This document shows positions 54,616 to 64,000 of a stretch of DNA of 64,000 nucleotides, in pieces. Where the stretch lies: NCBI GenBank assembly GCA_030144725.1, contig JASKMD010000005.1:6125212-6189211 (forward strand). Reading direction: 5' to 3'. Under the pieces are notes generated by a model, which was not told the DNA's origin, did not search any database, and saw only the letters and a program-made list of their open reading frames with translations. The DNA is from Haematococcus lacustris (lineage: Eukaryota; Chlorophyta; Chlorophyceae; Chlamydomonadales; Haematococcaceae). The first letter of the stretch is position 1. Every line of letters begins with the position of its first letter. A program made the position numbers and the translations under genes.

Positions 54616-55831
54616 TCAGGTCAGGTCAGGTCAGGTCAGGTCAGGTCAGGTCAGGTCAGGTCAGGTCAGGTCAGGTCAGGTCAGGTCAGGTCAGGTCAGG
54701 TCAGGTCAGGTCAGGTCAGGTCAGGTCAGGTCAGGTCAGGTCAGGTCAGGTCAGGTCAGGTCAGGTCAGGTCAGGTCAGGTCAGGTCAGGTCAGGTCAGG
54801 TCAGGTCAGGTCAGGTCAGGTCAGGTCAGGTCAGGTCAGGTCAGGTCAGGTCAGGTCAGGTCAGGTCAGGTCAGGTCAGGTCAGGTCAGGTCAGGTCAGG
54901 TCAGGTCAGGTCAGGTCAGGTCAGGTCAGGTCAGGTCAGGTCAGGTCAGGTCAGGTCAGGTCAGGTCAGGTCAGGTCAGGTCAGGTCAGGTCAGGTCAGG
55001 TCAGGTCAGGTCAGGTCAGGTCAGGTCAGGTCAGGTCAGGTCAGGTCAGGTCAGGTCAGGTCAGGTCAGGTCAGGTCAGGTCAGGTCAGGTCAGGTCAGG
55101 TCAGGTCAGGTCAGGTCAGGTCAGGTCAGGTCAGGTCAGGTCAGGTCAGGTCAGGTCAGGTCAGGTCAGGTCAGGTCAGGTCAGGTCAGGTCAGGTCAGG
55201 TCAGGTCAGGTCAGGTCAGGTCAGGTCAGGTCAGGTCAGGTCAGGTCAGGTCAGGTCAGGTCAGGTCAGGTCAGGTCAGGTCAGGTCAGGTCAGGTCAGG
55301 TCAGGTCAGGTCAGGTCAGGTCAGGTCAGGTCAGGTCAGGTCAGGTCAGGTCAGGTCAGGTCAGGTCAGGTCAGGTCAGGTCAGGTCAGGTCAGGTCAGG
55401 TCAGGTCAGGTCAGGTCAGGTCAGGTCAGGTCAGGTCAGGTCAGGTCAGGTCAGGTCAGGTCAGGTCAGGTCAGGTCAGGTCAGGTCAGGTCAGGTCAGG
55501 TCAGGTCAGGTCAGGTCAGGTCAGGTCAGGTCAGGTCAGGTCAGGTCAGGTCAGGTCAGGTCAGGTCAGGTCAGGTCAGGTCAGGTCAGGTCAGGTCAGG
55601 TCAGGTCAGGTCAGGTCAGGTCAGGTCAGGTCAGGTCAGGTCAGGTCAGGTCAGGTCAGGTCAGGTCAGGTCAGGTCAGGTCAGGTCAGGTCAGGTCAGG
55701 TCAGGTCAGGTCAGGTCAGGTCAGGTCAGGTCAGGTCAGGTCAGGTCAGGTCAGGTCAGGTCAGGTCAGGTCAGGTCAGGTCAGGTCAGGTCAGGTCAGG
55801 TCAGGTCAGGTCAGGTCAGGTCAGGTCAGGT
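54616..55831 (+). repeat. (GGTCA)n array, right block
   Basis: About 243 nearly perfect pentamers. The reading frame through it (RSGQV repeats) is an artefact. It lies in the gap between N-terminal and C-terminal exons of Fanzor-like locus B. Confidence 0.95.
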
Positions 55832-55862
55832 CCAAGTCCAGGGTCAAGTCACCACCATCACT

Positions 55863-56810
55863 TGCCTGGATTGTAGTAATGCTGCTGCATGGCCACCGCC
55901 AGCTGCATGGAGTGTGCGTCGATGGTGTTGGCGTCACCCGCCAGGTTGATGCTGCCCAGACCCTGCAGCTTGGCCAGAAGCGCCTGGTTGCTGGGGTCCT
56001 CAAAGACAGGCATGAGCATGGGGTGACGGTTGCGTACAAGGCGTCGCTGCAGCTGGTTGTAGCATGTCTTGAAGTTGGGGTTGGCGAAGAATTTGCAGAA
56101 GTCCTTGAGCTGCCTCAGCATGACAGGGTCCTCGCAGTCAAGGGGCAAGGGAGGGCCAGTGGGTGCTGCGGGTGCAAGGGCTGCCAGGCGGGCGCTGCAG
56201 CGCCTTGGGGGGGCTGCGTGACTGGCTCAGGTTCTGGCTCTGACTCCGAGTCAGACTGTGTCAGAGTCAGCGTCAGTGTCACACTCCATGCTGGCAGGCT
56301 GCACAGGGGCACGTGGGGGTAGGGGGGGTAGGGGGGGTAGGGGGGGAGCATCAGGGGGTTGGGGGGGCTGCACGGCTGGAGGCTGAGGTGCGCTGGGGAA
56401 GCCCGGGGTAGGGTAACCCACCAGGCACGTTGGGAAGATTCTGAGCACCAGCAACGACGCGATCACGCGGAGCTGGGAGTGGATTTCAGCCCGCAGCCGG
56501 AGGTGCTCCCGCAGCTTGCGCCTCGTCTTCTTGCACCCGCGCAGCACACCTGCAGCCAAGCAAAGTTGCCATTTTGACAGGCTAAGAAAAAGGCGGGGTC
56601 AACACAAACAGTGCGGAGACACATAAGGCGGGGGCGTCACCTGACGTCTGCGCGTGGTCCAGCCATCCCGACGCTCCTGTCGTTGCTTGCCTTGAGGGGA
56701 ACGAGACGCTGCGAACAGGAGCGACGGGTTATCTCACAGTAGCTCACAGTCGGCCAGCGACACGAACCTTTCTGTTTCTTGTCGCTACCCTTCCGCTTCT
56801 TCTTAGCCAT
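55863..56810 (-). pseudogene. Fanzor-like locus B, N-terminal exons
   Basis: The start at 56810 gives MAKKKRKGSDKKQK, like MAKKKRR of locus A, then a basic exon (56639-56708) and an exon from about 56550 with TRRKLREHLRLRAEIHSQL and RVIASLLVLRIFP, similar in place and character to ISERGVLASLLLG of locus A. A Pro-rich segment follows, then RNRHPMLMPVFEDPSNQALL and DAHSMQLAVAMQQHYYNP, ending in a GC-type donor (CCAG|GCAAGT at 55863-55868). Not all exon phases agree, so decay is likely. Confidence 0.5.
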
Positions 56811-57814
56811 CACGCGATGCGCAGTGCGACGGGCGGTGGCCTTTTCAAGCAATTTGGGTTTCCCGGGAGATTCATGGAGGGATGTCAGCATGGACCACGT
56901 CGAGCTGTGAACAGCCGGTGAACAGCCGCATGGACCACGTCGAGCTGTGAACAGCCTCAGTCTGCAACTCAGCCCATAACCTCCAGTGGGCAGGGGAGGC
57001 CCCAATGGCGCCCAGTGGAGTTGTGATGGTGGCCACATCGAGCAAGGGCACTGGCTTCAGGCAAGGAGTGACCCGGACAAAAAGCTGCGAGACCAAGCAC
57101 CCAAGGCCAAAGCCCAGGCCCAACAGTCTGTAGCACAGTGATGTGTCTACTAGGCACTTCTGTAGCGGCCTAGAGGCCGCTGCCTGTGGCATAATGATGG
57201 CAGTCACACATGCAGACCGCAGCCTTGCTCATGGTCACCCCCACCATTGGCTGCACCCCTGATAACTATCCGACTGATCTTTAAGGGTTTTTCAGCGATT
57301 CTTGCGCAGGGCTGTGCAGCTCACGAGCGCGAGGCTAGCGGGCTGCTCGGGCTGATGTGCACCTGTGCCGGGGCGGGCGGGGGTGTTGAGAATTCTGGTC
57401 GCATTGTGCCGGAATTGGCCTGCTTAGTGGGGCAGTGATCGGCGAATAGCTATCTCGCTCAGCGGCTCAGCTTTTCAAAACTTTGAATTTCTTGTCGGGC
57501 GCAGGACCCCCCCGACATGTGTTCTAGTGCTAGTGCTAGTGTTGATCATGTGCTTGATAGTGCTGGTGTGGCTTCCGGGCTGTCCCTGCACAACAATGTG
57601 CGACAACAAGCGTGCGACAAATTTGCATGAAAAGGGCACTTTTCCGGCCGTTCTCACTGTCCAACCAGGGCGGCAGGATGTGAACTGCCAGTTCTGTGCG
57701 GCTCCTTGTGTGGGCTTCTATCGTGTGATCAGGACATAAACGCGTTGTGTTCATGTTTGGGCCGTTTGTGATGCTCCAAAGTAGACCCCCATGCACCTTA
57801 CATAACCAGCCAAA
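56811..57814. other. No gene recognised; short direct repeat
   Basis: A sequence containing CATGGACCACGTCGAGCTGT is present twice at 56889-56956. A GTGCTAGTGCTAGT stretch lies near 57530. Open frames are short and unrecognised. Confidence 0.4.
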
Positions 57815-58643
57815 TCAGCCATATAAACGGTTCACCTCATATTCAAACTCCAGCTGCTCACTCCTTAGGTCCCTCACCACTAAACGACGCAGTTTCCGAC
57901 GTTCCTTTGGGCTATCCAACCCCATGTGCTGGCAATATCGTGCACAGTGTGTGTTGGTCAGTTTGCCAAAGCACACCTCATCATGCAACAAATCGGGATG
58001 GAACCACATCAACAATGCATAACACTCTTCGTCATCATACACCTCCTTCACAGTGTCTTGAAACATGGGCATGGGCTCAAGTGGGGTAGTGGTGTCAGGC
58101 TTCATGCATGGCAGGCACACCCATGCACGTGCTGCATGCACAAGCAGCCATGGCCCATTGAGGCTGCTCCTTGTCAGGTGTGAACACCATGCGGTGCATT
58201 GCCCTGCACCCCTCCACCTTATCATGCATGCGCTCCACATCAGCCTCTGGCATACTGCATACACCTGCTTGCCTAGCGTTGTCCAGCACCAGGTAGCGCC
58301 GACGCATGATGTGTCCACGTTGCCGGTGGCTGGCACTGGTGTCTTGTGCATGGCATGGTACAGCAAAATGCTTGTTAGCCCAATCTGTCAGCACAGCAGC
58401 CCCACACACTTTCCCCACCAGTTCAGGATGGACTAACATCTGCTCCCTCCACTCCCTCTTAGCCACCCCACCCTCAGAGTCATGCGTGCTCTTGAAATGC
58501 GATGTGGCACCATATGACCATTGCACAGGCACCCCAAACCTATTAGCTAGGTGCCAATGCAACTTGATGGCCTTGGCCCCCTTGAACTGTGATGCACAAC
58601 CATCTAACCACAAACACAGCTGCCTCATGTCCATCTTGCCCAC
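57815..58643 (-). pseudogene. DDE-type transposase remnant with a frameshift
   Basis: From 58643 the frame reads LWLDGCASQFKGAK, then VPVQWSYGATSHFKSTHDSE, GGVAKREW. The pattern DGCASQF...SHxK...D..GG.xKR resembles a transposase catalytic region seen in many eukaryotic DNA transposons whose superfamily I cannot name with certainty (KDZ-type is one option). Near 58120 the frame shifts; the continuation (CMKPDTTTPLEPMPMFQDTV, LLMWFHPDLLHDE, RRLVVRDLRSEQLEFEYEV) ends at 57815. No terminal repeats were found. Confidence 0.5.
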
Positions 58644-59461
58644 CCACCCCTCTCCATCGTCTTCTCACAGCTCATTGTCTACATGTTTCTCACTAATTCT
58701 TGCCGTTCGTGGTTGCTCAGAAGCCACAAGCACCAGTAATCATGAACTCTTGTGCAACCTAAAAATGGCTGCAACATGTGGACTAAACCTGTTTTCAGCG
58801 ACAATCCGCAATCGCGGTCACGCTCCCAACCCACAATGCCATCGACCTGCAGAGGCGCCGTTTGATGACAAAAGGTGACACTTTGGAGCGGGGGGCAAGG
58901 AAGCAGGCCGGGAAGCAGCAGGTGAGCTTGGGAGTGGGTCTCGATTCGTGCTAGGACGTTGCAGCACTGATGCGTGCTAACCTGAAAAGTTGGCATGTCC
59001 AGTCAGGATGCGCCATACACGCCGCTCTGGGTCCAGGCTGCCTAATGCCGTCGCTAAATGTGTCTGCGACGCTCCAGAACACGTCGCGTGTTGGGGGTCA
59101 GCCACCCGGCAAACCGCTGGGGCTGGCTGCACTCTATTCGGGCCATTACTAGCTCATCGCACAAATCGGCGGCCTCATCCGTGCAGAAATGAGTAAGAAA
59201 GTTATCTCTTGAGCCATGGGGGTGCAGCCAATGGCGGGGGTGACCTCATGTAGATCACGAGTGTTGGTCTAATAACGAGTTGATGAAGTGCAAGAGATGC
59301 ACACAACGGGCACAGAGGCAGACTTATGTGCATGATATGCTCCATCTCCAGTGCACTGCAGACCTTAGGCTGGAGTATGCGGATGAGGGTTTTGTGAACA
59401 AGGACATGAGGTGGTGCATGGTCATTGATCAAGCTGTGTGCATGGTCATTGATCAAGCTGT
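58644..59461. other. No confident gene; possible transposon 5' exon
   Basis: A plus-strand ATG near 58864 followed by a basic frame (GARKQAGKQQ) and a CAG|GTGAGC donor at about 58921 could be a transposon first exon. The end (59400-59460) has two copies of CATGGTCATTGATCAAGCTG. Confidence 0.3.
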
Positions 59462-59469
59462 GTGGTGGT

Positions 59470-62400
59470 CAGGGCTGTGAAGACGACAAGACGAAAAGAC
59501 GAGACCGTAGACGAACAGACGAAAGACGGATGTCTTTTCGTCTGCAGACGACAACCGAACCGTCTGCTCCTTTTTCGGCTGCATGCGACCAACATTTGTC
59601 ACTTGCTAAGCTCCTTCTATTCCTCCTATTTATATCTTTGTAAACTTGCAGCTGCTTTCATGATGCTACGAATCAGGTTAGACAAGCAAGGGGAAAATTG
59701 GGTACCATGCTGTTCTCCACATTCAGACCACTATTTGTCAGGTCCCACAAGGTCAGGTAAAATGGCTCGAAAAAATGTACCGTCACTTTTTGTCGCGTAT
59801 ACTGCACTCCAAGAGGTCAGACCGCGACGCCCCGCTGCGGCGTGGTGCTCCGCAGCTTGGCCTGCGAGGGACGGGCTAAAGTCCACCTTGCCCCCCTCCG
59901 CGGTATCCTTGCACCTGTGACTCCTTGCACCCTGACAGTAGTGCACGTGCATACAACAACGCCGCAACGACGAGCGAGGTAGAGCGGTCACTAGTCGGTC
60001 GGTCGGGGTGCCGTGATGGGATGCCGGCATGCAAATCTGCAGTGCTGTTTTTGAGATCGATTTGCTGCTTGTTGCTGCTGCGCATCCGTCTAGTTTTTTC
60101 GCCCTAGCGTTGACGTATACTCATAGCTCCCACGGGAAGCTATTGCAGTGTAATACATCTGCCCTGCGCGGGTTGGGAGGCTTTTAAAATTCCAGTGAGT
60201 TGAAACCTAATTTCTAGGCGGGAAGTGCATCAAACGCCGTGCTGACCTCCTGTAGAGATGCAAGCGGTGTGCCCCAAGAACTTCATCTACTTTGATAGCG
60301 TTATCCTTAGGATTATCACCCATACATACGCCCAGACATACCTAGCATGCTCATGTCAAAAGTACCCCATCATCTCGCGCTCACCAGGCTGCGAAAGTAG
60401 ATGAAATTGTTCTGGTTCATCCAAGCTACCACCAGCGTTCATCAGCGGCGCAAATGATGCAGACTGGCGGCCATAATTAGCGATGGGCCGACGCAGTCAG
60501 CGTAGTAAGAAAGGATCGGCGATTATGGCAGCTCGGGTTGCAGCTGGCCTTGCCCCGTGGACCCGCATGGCCGGCTTCATCGCAAACCGGCTGAAGGTAA
60601 GGCTTCTGCGGCCCTTGCTGTTCCCTGATCTGTTCCCTGCTCCATCTACCCCCTCTGCCCCACAGCCTCTGCCCCACAGCCTCCCCCTGGCAGGGCAGCA
60701 GCACAATGCACCTGCAGCAGCAGCGCACCCGCAGCGGCAGGGCAACAACAGAAGGGCAACAGGGCAGCTGCCCCATACCCCTGGCAGCTGTTGCCCCACC
60801 CCCGCTGCCCCACCCCCACATTCCCTGGTGCGCTGCTGCTGCTGCCCTGTGATGCTGACCTAACTGAGTGGGGGTGGGACAGCAGAGGGTGGTGGTGAGG
60901 GTGGGGCAGTGGGGGTGGGGGTTGCCGCTGCCTCACACCCTGCCGCCCGCTGCCCCACACCCACACCCCCTACCCACACCCACACCCACACCCCCTACCC
61001 CACCCCTCCCCCCCACCATGTCATGCAGGTTTAGCCGCACAGGGCAGCAGCAGCATCGCCCGCGCAGTGGCAGTGCACCCAGCAGGAGCAGGGCTGCCCC
61101 AATCCTTGTTGTTGCTAGTATAGTCAGGCACCCACTGCACCCCCACCCCCACCCCAGCAGGTGAGCAGCACAGGGCAGCTGCGGCAGCGCACCCTCAACA
61201 GGGCAGCTGCCCCACACGCCCCCCCCCCCCCCCCCCCCCCCTCTGCCCCACCCCCAGCCCCACCCCCATGCAGGTCAGCACAGTAGCATGGCAGCATCAG
61301 GCCACCCCAGGGCTTCATGCCCCTGGCAGCTGCCCCACCCGTTGCTGTTGCTGTCCCCTTGCACCACCCTGGCCCTTACTCAGGCGCCGCTGCCCCCCCC
61401 CCCTAACCCTACACCAGCAGGGCAGGACAGCAGTGCATCACCATTGCAGGCCGGCAGGACCCTGACCTGTTTGGGATGTGAGGTTGAGTAGAGTTGATGG
61501 TATACCTGTTTGGGATGTGAGGTTGATGGTAATGGTTGGTGTAACAATTGTAACCATACCTGGTGTGGCAGAGACGTAATTAGTCGGTTCAAGTATACCA
61601 GTCCGGTCTATCTGAGACGGTTTTACTTTGTACGCCACCTCACAGCCCGATGCGAGATGCGAGCCGCCCGGTTACCGAACATAACCGCCGGCCCTCGCGC
61701 TAGCGCTGTTGTAGACCGTACCTACTGGCACCCGCTTTAGAAAGAACGCCGCAGCCATCTACAGTAACCTTGCCACCTGGACACTTGGCAAGGGTTGGTG
61801 GGCGCCCTGGCCGTGCAGGCCCTTTGATGCAGTAGGCATATCGGGAAGGCTCGCTGATCAAGGCTGTGTAAGCGCGGCATCAAATGGCTCACGGTACATT
61901 TTGCCAAACAGACCTTGTGGGACCTGACTATTTGCTACCGCGATTGCACCACCACTCCACCAAAGTCCCAACGGCCTGCTGTTACGCACCAGATTGCACT
62001 TTTTGATGACCTCGTCAAACATGTTGGCAATGTAGACCGCTGTTACACTGTCAGCTTCCGTGTGCAGTCAAGCAGGAAGGTCTCTTGAGACCCAGCAACA
62101 CACCATGCTAGGCAGTGCTCAGCACCTTGCTTCTGAAACCAGCCATCAACGGTGATAGCCACAAAGGGCAAAGCAGCCAGCCTGCTTGTCACTTCAGCCT
62201 TGACAGCTGCGTACTCCTCCAATAGCATGTGGCCGCTCATCTGCAGCATCATCAGGTCAAGAATATCATGTAAGCAGGCCAACAAGACGAGCACAACCAA
62301 AATGCAACAAACAAGAAGCCACCAAGTGGACACAATACAAGTATTAGTGCACAAGAAGACAACCGAATAGCGAGATGGCAGCACAAACCATGGGTTCAAG

Positions 62401-62726
62401 GCCGCCACGAAGGCTTGGAACGCTGGCGCTAAAGGGGATTGCTTCTTGCACAACTCAGTTGAACAAAGCAACTGGGTTGGCGGGAGCTTTTGGGCTTGCG
62501 ATTTCCACTGCAGCAGTACTCGACGCACTTCTTGCTTGTGTGGGGTTCGACAGCTCCGTCGCCGCTAATTCGGGCAGTGTAGGCACTGCCGCTTGCCGTC
62601 ACACAGTGACAGACGGACAGACGAAAGACGGATTGACAGACGAAAGACGGGTGGTTGAGACGAAAAGACGTCGTAGACAACAGACGTCGTCTTTTCGTCT
62701 GCAGACGACGTCTTGTCACAGCCCTG
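59470..62726. mobile_element. hAT-superfamily transposon, 3257 bp, with perfect 8-bp target duplication
   Basis: It begins CAGGGCTGTGAAGACGAC and ends GTCTTGTCACAGCCCTG; ends starting CAGGG are typical of hAT. GTGGTGGT flanks both sides (59462-59469 and 62727-62734). Subterminal GACGAAAAGACG motifs occur at both ends. It contains a hAT transposase fragment (62043-62528) and GC-rich low-complexity DNA (60.6-61.5 kb, with a run of C at about 61218-61242). A possible first exon starts at 60483 (MGRRSQRSKKG..., donor GTAAGG at about 60597). No intact transposase is seen. Confidence 0.85.
62043..62528 (-). pseudogene. hAT transposase fragment (DUF659-like)
   Basis: AFVAALNPWFVLPSRY, then YAAVKAEVTSRLAALPFVAI, TVDGWFQKQGAEHCLAW and QETFLLDCTRK. 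This is the conserved start of the hAT catalytic region (DGW with the first Asp). A stretch of non-matching hydrophobic residues interrupts it (62240-62360), probably an intron or decay. The C-terminal dimerisation (hAT-C) region is not found in frame. Confidence 0.6.
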
Positions 62727-62773
62727 GTGGTGGTGCATGGCCATTGATCAAGCTGTGTGGTCATTGATCAATC

Positions 62774-62832
62774 CGTCTTTCGTCTGTTCGTCTACAGTCT
62801 AGTCTTTTCGTCTAGTCGTCTTCACAGCCCTG
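62774..62832. repeat. Solo end of a second hAT copy
   Basis: It ends GTCGTCTTCACAGCCCTG, the complement of the hAT start at 59470, and is embedded in more copies of CATTGATCAAGCTGTGTG. A nested or aborted insertion is likely. Confidence 0.6.
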
Positions 62833-62944
62833 ATGGTCAAGCTGTGTGCACCCGTTTATGTCGCCAATTTTCTTGCTCAAGTTGCTGTTGGGCAAGGACA
62901 AGCAGCCACGCCAGGCAGGTACTTCAACCGCCTGGTGATCGGCG

Positions 62945-63145
62945 TTAGGGTCTCTCTTCCCCTTATTAACATATTTTCAAGTGGGTGCCTACAGTGCCCA
63001 TGAACGACACAAGAGTTTCACAAGAATGATCATGGTATACCGACATGCCATCTCCTCCTGGTCGCAGTACCGGTGCATCGCGTGTCCCCAACGGCTGAGC
63101 GCGCGCAGCGCCATATGTCCGCGCCTTGACTAGTCTCGAGGACAT
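62945..63145 (-). CDS. Possible first exon of an unidentified divergent gene
   Basis: The minus-strand ATG at 63143-63145 opens a basic frame (MSSRLVKARTYGAARAQPLG) with CpG-rich composition, like other first exons here. It lies 53 bp from the LRR start codon on the other strand. The exon end is unclear (a GTATAC at about 63037 is one donor). No further exon or domain is recognised; it could be noise. Confidence 0.25.
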
Positions 63146-63198
63146 CTTCGAAGTCACCTCTAAATTAGCAGCTGCCAGCTTGTTGACGTGCTGATCAA

Positions 63199-63471
63199 AT
63201 GGCGAATCAAATCACTGAGGCGATGCGCACGGTGCTAAAGCCGGTGGGGACGCTGCCATTGGACACGGTGGAGGAGAGGCTATTGGACGCTCGTCGCACT
63301 TACAAACTAAACTTTGGGTGCGTGTCAAATGCTATAGATATGCCCCGCAAGCTTCAGTGACCCCGCGCCCTCACGCACGCGCAGCTATGCCGCCCTGTCG
63401 AGCTTGCCCGTGACCTTCCTTGAGATGGTTAAGCGGTTCAACCCCCATATCACGGAGCTGGACTTGTCCAG
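63199..63471 (+). CDS. Leucine-rich-repeat protein, first two exons (runs off right edge)
   Basis: Exon 1 63199-63317 (ATG, donor GTGCGT) and exon 2 63385-63471 (acceptor GCGCAG, donor GTGAAC) join in phase across a Gly codon. The protein starts MANQITEAMRTVLKPVGTLP and goes on TYKLNFGYAALSSLPVTFL and NPHITELDLS, the start of a leucine-rich repeat. The layout resembles short intracellular LRR proteins such as LRRC57 or plant Ras-group LRRs, but only the N-terminus is visible. The following intron contains a Fanzor-like fragment in antisense. Confidence 0.65.
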
Positions 63472-63725
63472 GTGAACCCATGCGTGCAAGCTGAGGCTAC
63501 TGTCAGGCAATCATGTCAGAAAGTCACTGCCAGGCAAACACAGCTCATTCAACATGGAATAACATGTTTGACGGTAAGTAATGTCACTCAGCTACAGCAT
63601 CATCACTAAAGTGTCCTCGGTCGCACCCTTCGTGACCATAAATCCCACAGTGGTGGCACTTTCGTTCAAGCCAACTGGAGACCACTGGGCATCCCATCAA
63701 AACTAGCAGCTTCATGCTTATGAGG

Positions 63726-64000
63726 CTAACAACCTGCCAAACGTACTAGGCCCAGCGCCAAGCGTGCGGGCCTGGCCATCAATGCCCCGCTGGTACTCTG
63801 CAGCCCGGTGCAACCTCTGCCTGCCATTGGGTGCTTGGGCACGGAGAGGGGGTAGCTCCTGGGCAGGAAGGCATAGGCAGGGGGTGCTGGGTTGGGCGGT
63901 ACCTCATGGCACCACCTCAGGCCCCGCACATGCTGAGCATGCCGCTGGCTCCAGGCTGGGCGGACCAGCCGCTGAAATACCTGGCCTGCTGGGGTTCCCC
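63726..64000 (-). pseudogene. Fanzor/TnpB-like fragment, cut by right edge
   Basis: From 64000 downward the frame reads QAGQVFQRLVRPAWSQRH, then VRGLRWCHEVPPNPAPP. This matches PAGQVEQRLVRPAWSQQ and PVRGLLWCPVVAP of locus B. Downstream of this (toward 63726) the sequence loses similarity before RuvC-III, so it is a truncated copy. It is antisense within the intron of the LRR gene. Confidence 0.6.

Noticed and set aside
54406..56322. 638-residue ORF of RSGQV repeats
   Set aside because: Translation of the GGTCA array; the flanks belong to a retroelement tail and to antisense Fanzor-like exons.

Overview
This window is nuclear DNA of a eukaryote, most likely a chlamydomonadalean (volvocine-type) green alga, with Haematococcus a plausible guess. 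The reasons: genes have many short exons with GT-AG introns (a few GC-AG); proteins are rich in Ala/Gly/Gln/Pro runs; the kinase family resembles Chlamydomonas CDPK-like kinases; and there are many mobile elements and GC-rich microsatellites. No operons, Shine-Dalgarno sites or CRISPR arrays are present. Most long open frames are translations of simple repeats, not genes.

Layout. 1-3757: a hAT-like zinc-finger ORF (-, cut by the left edge) and the 3' part of a plant-type tandem CCCH zinc-finger gene (+). 3758-7491: no host gene, but a family of palindromic elements. 7492-21946: a CDPK-like kinase gene (-) whose introns carry many G/C-rich arrays and a dead Fanzor/TnpB-like copy. 22295-27150: a duplicated, inverted segment split by a PIF/Harbinger element, a 1.9 kb CCCCG array and a 500-N gap. 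28857-31150: a BTB/BACK gene (+) with two apparent frameshifts. 31688-37060: a complete eight-exon THO3/TEX1 gene (-), convergent with it. 38561-47215: a very large ankyrin-like/transmembrane protein gene (-) that recalls the C-terminal half of SPL1/CRR1-type proteins but has no visible SBP domain.

From 47.7 kb rightwards the window is mostly mobile DNA. It holds two Fanzor/TnpB-like loci (-) that keep N-terminal and RuvC-II/III exons but lack the middle, a facing relic (+), a 5'-truncated retroelement (RNase H, CCHC, PD-(D/E)xK) sitting in a GGTCA array, a DDE-type transposase remnant, and a 3.26 kb hAT element with a perfect 8-bp target duplication. At the right edge a leucine-rich-repeat gene starts (+), with a fifth Fanzor-like fragment antisense in its intron.

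Host functions: mRNA export (THO3), RNA binding (CCCH protein), calcium-type signalling (kinase) and probable ubiquitin-ligase adaptor work (BTB). They look like unrelated neighbours. The main theme is repeated invasion and decay of RuvC-nuclease (Fanzor-like) elements and their nesting with hAT, Harbinger, foldback and non-LTR elements. Exon joins were checked by reading-frame phase; homology calls come from motif recognition only.
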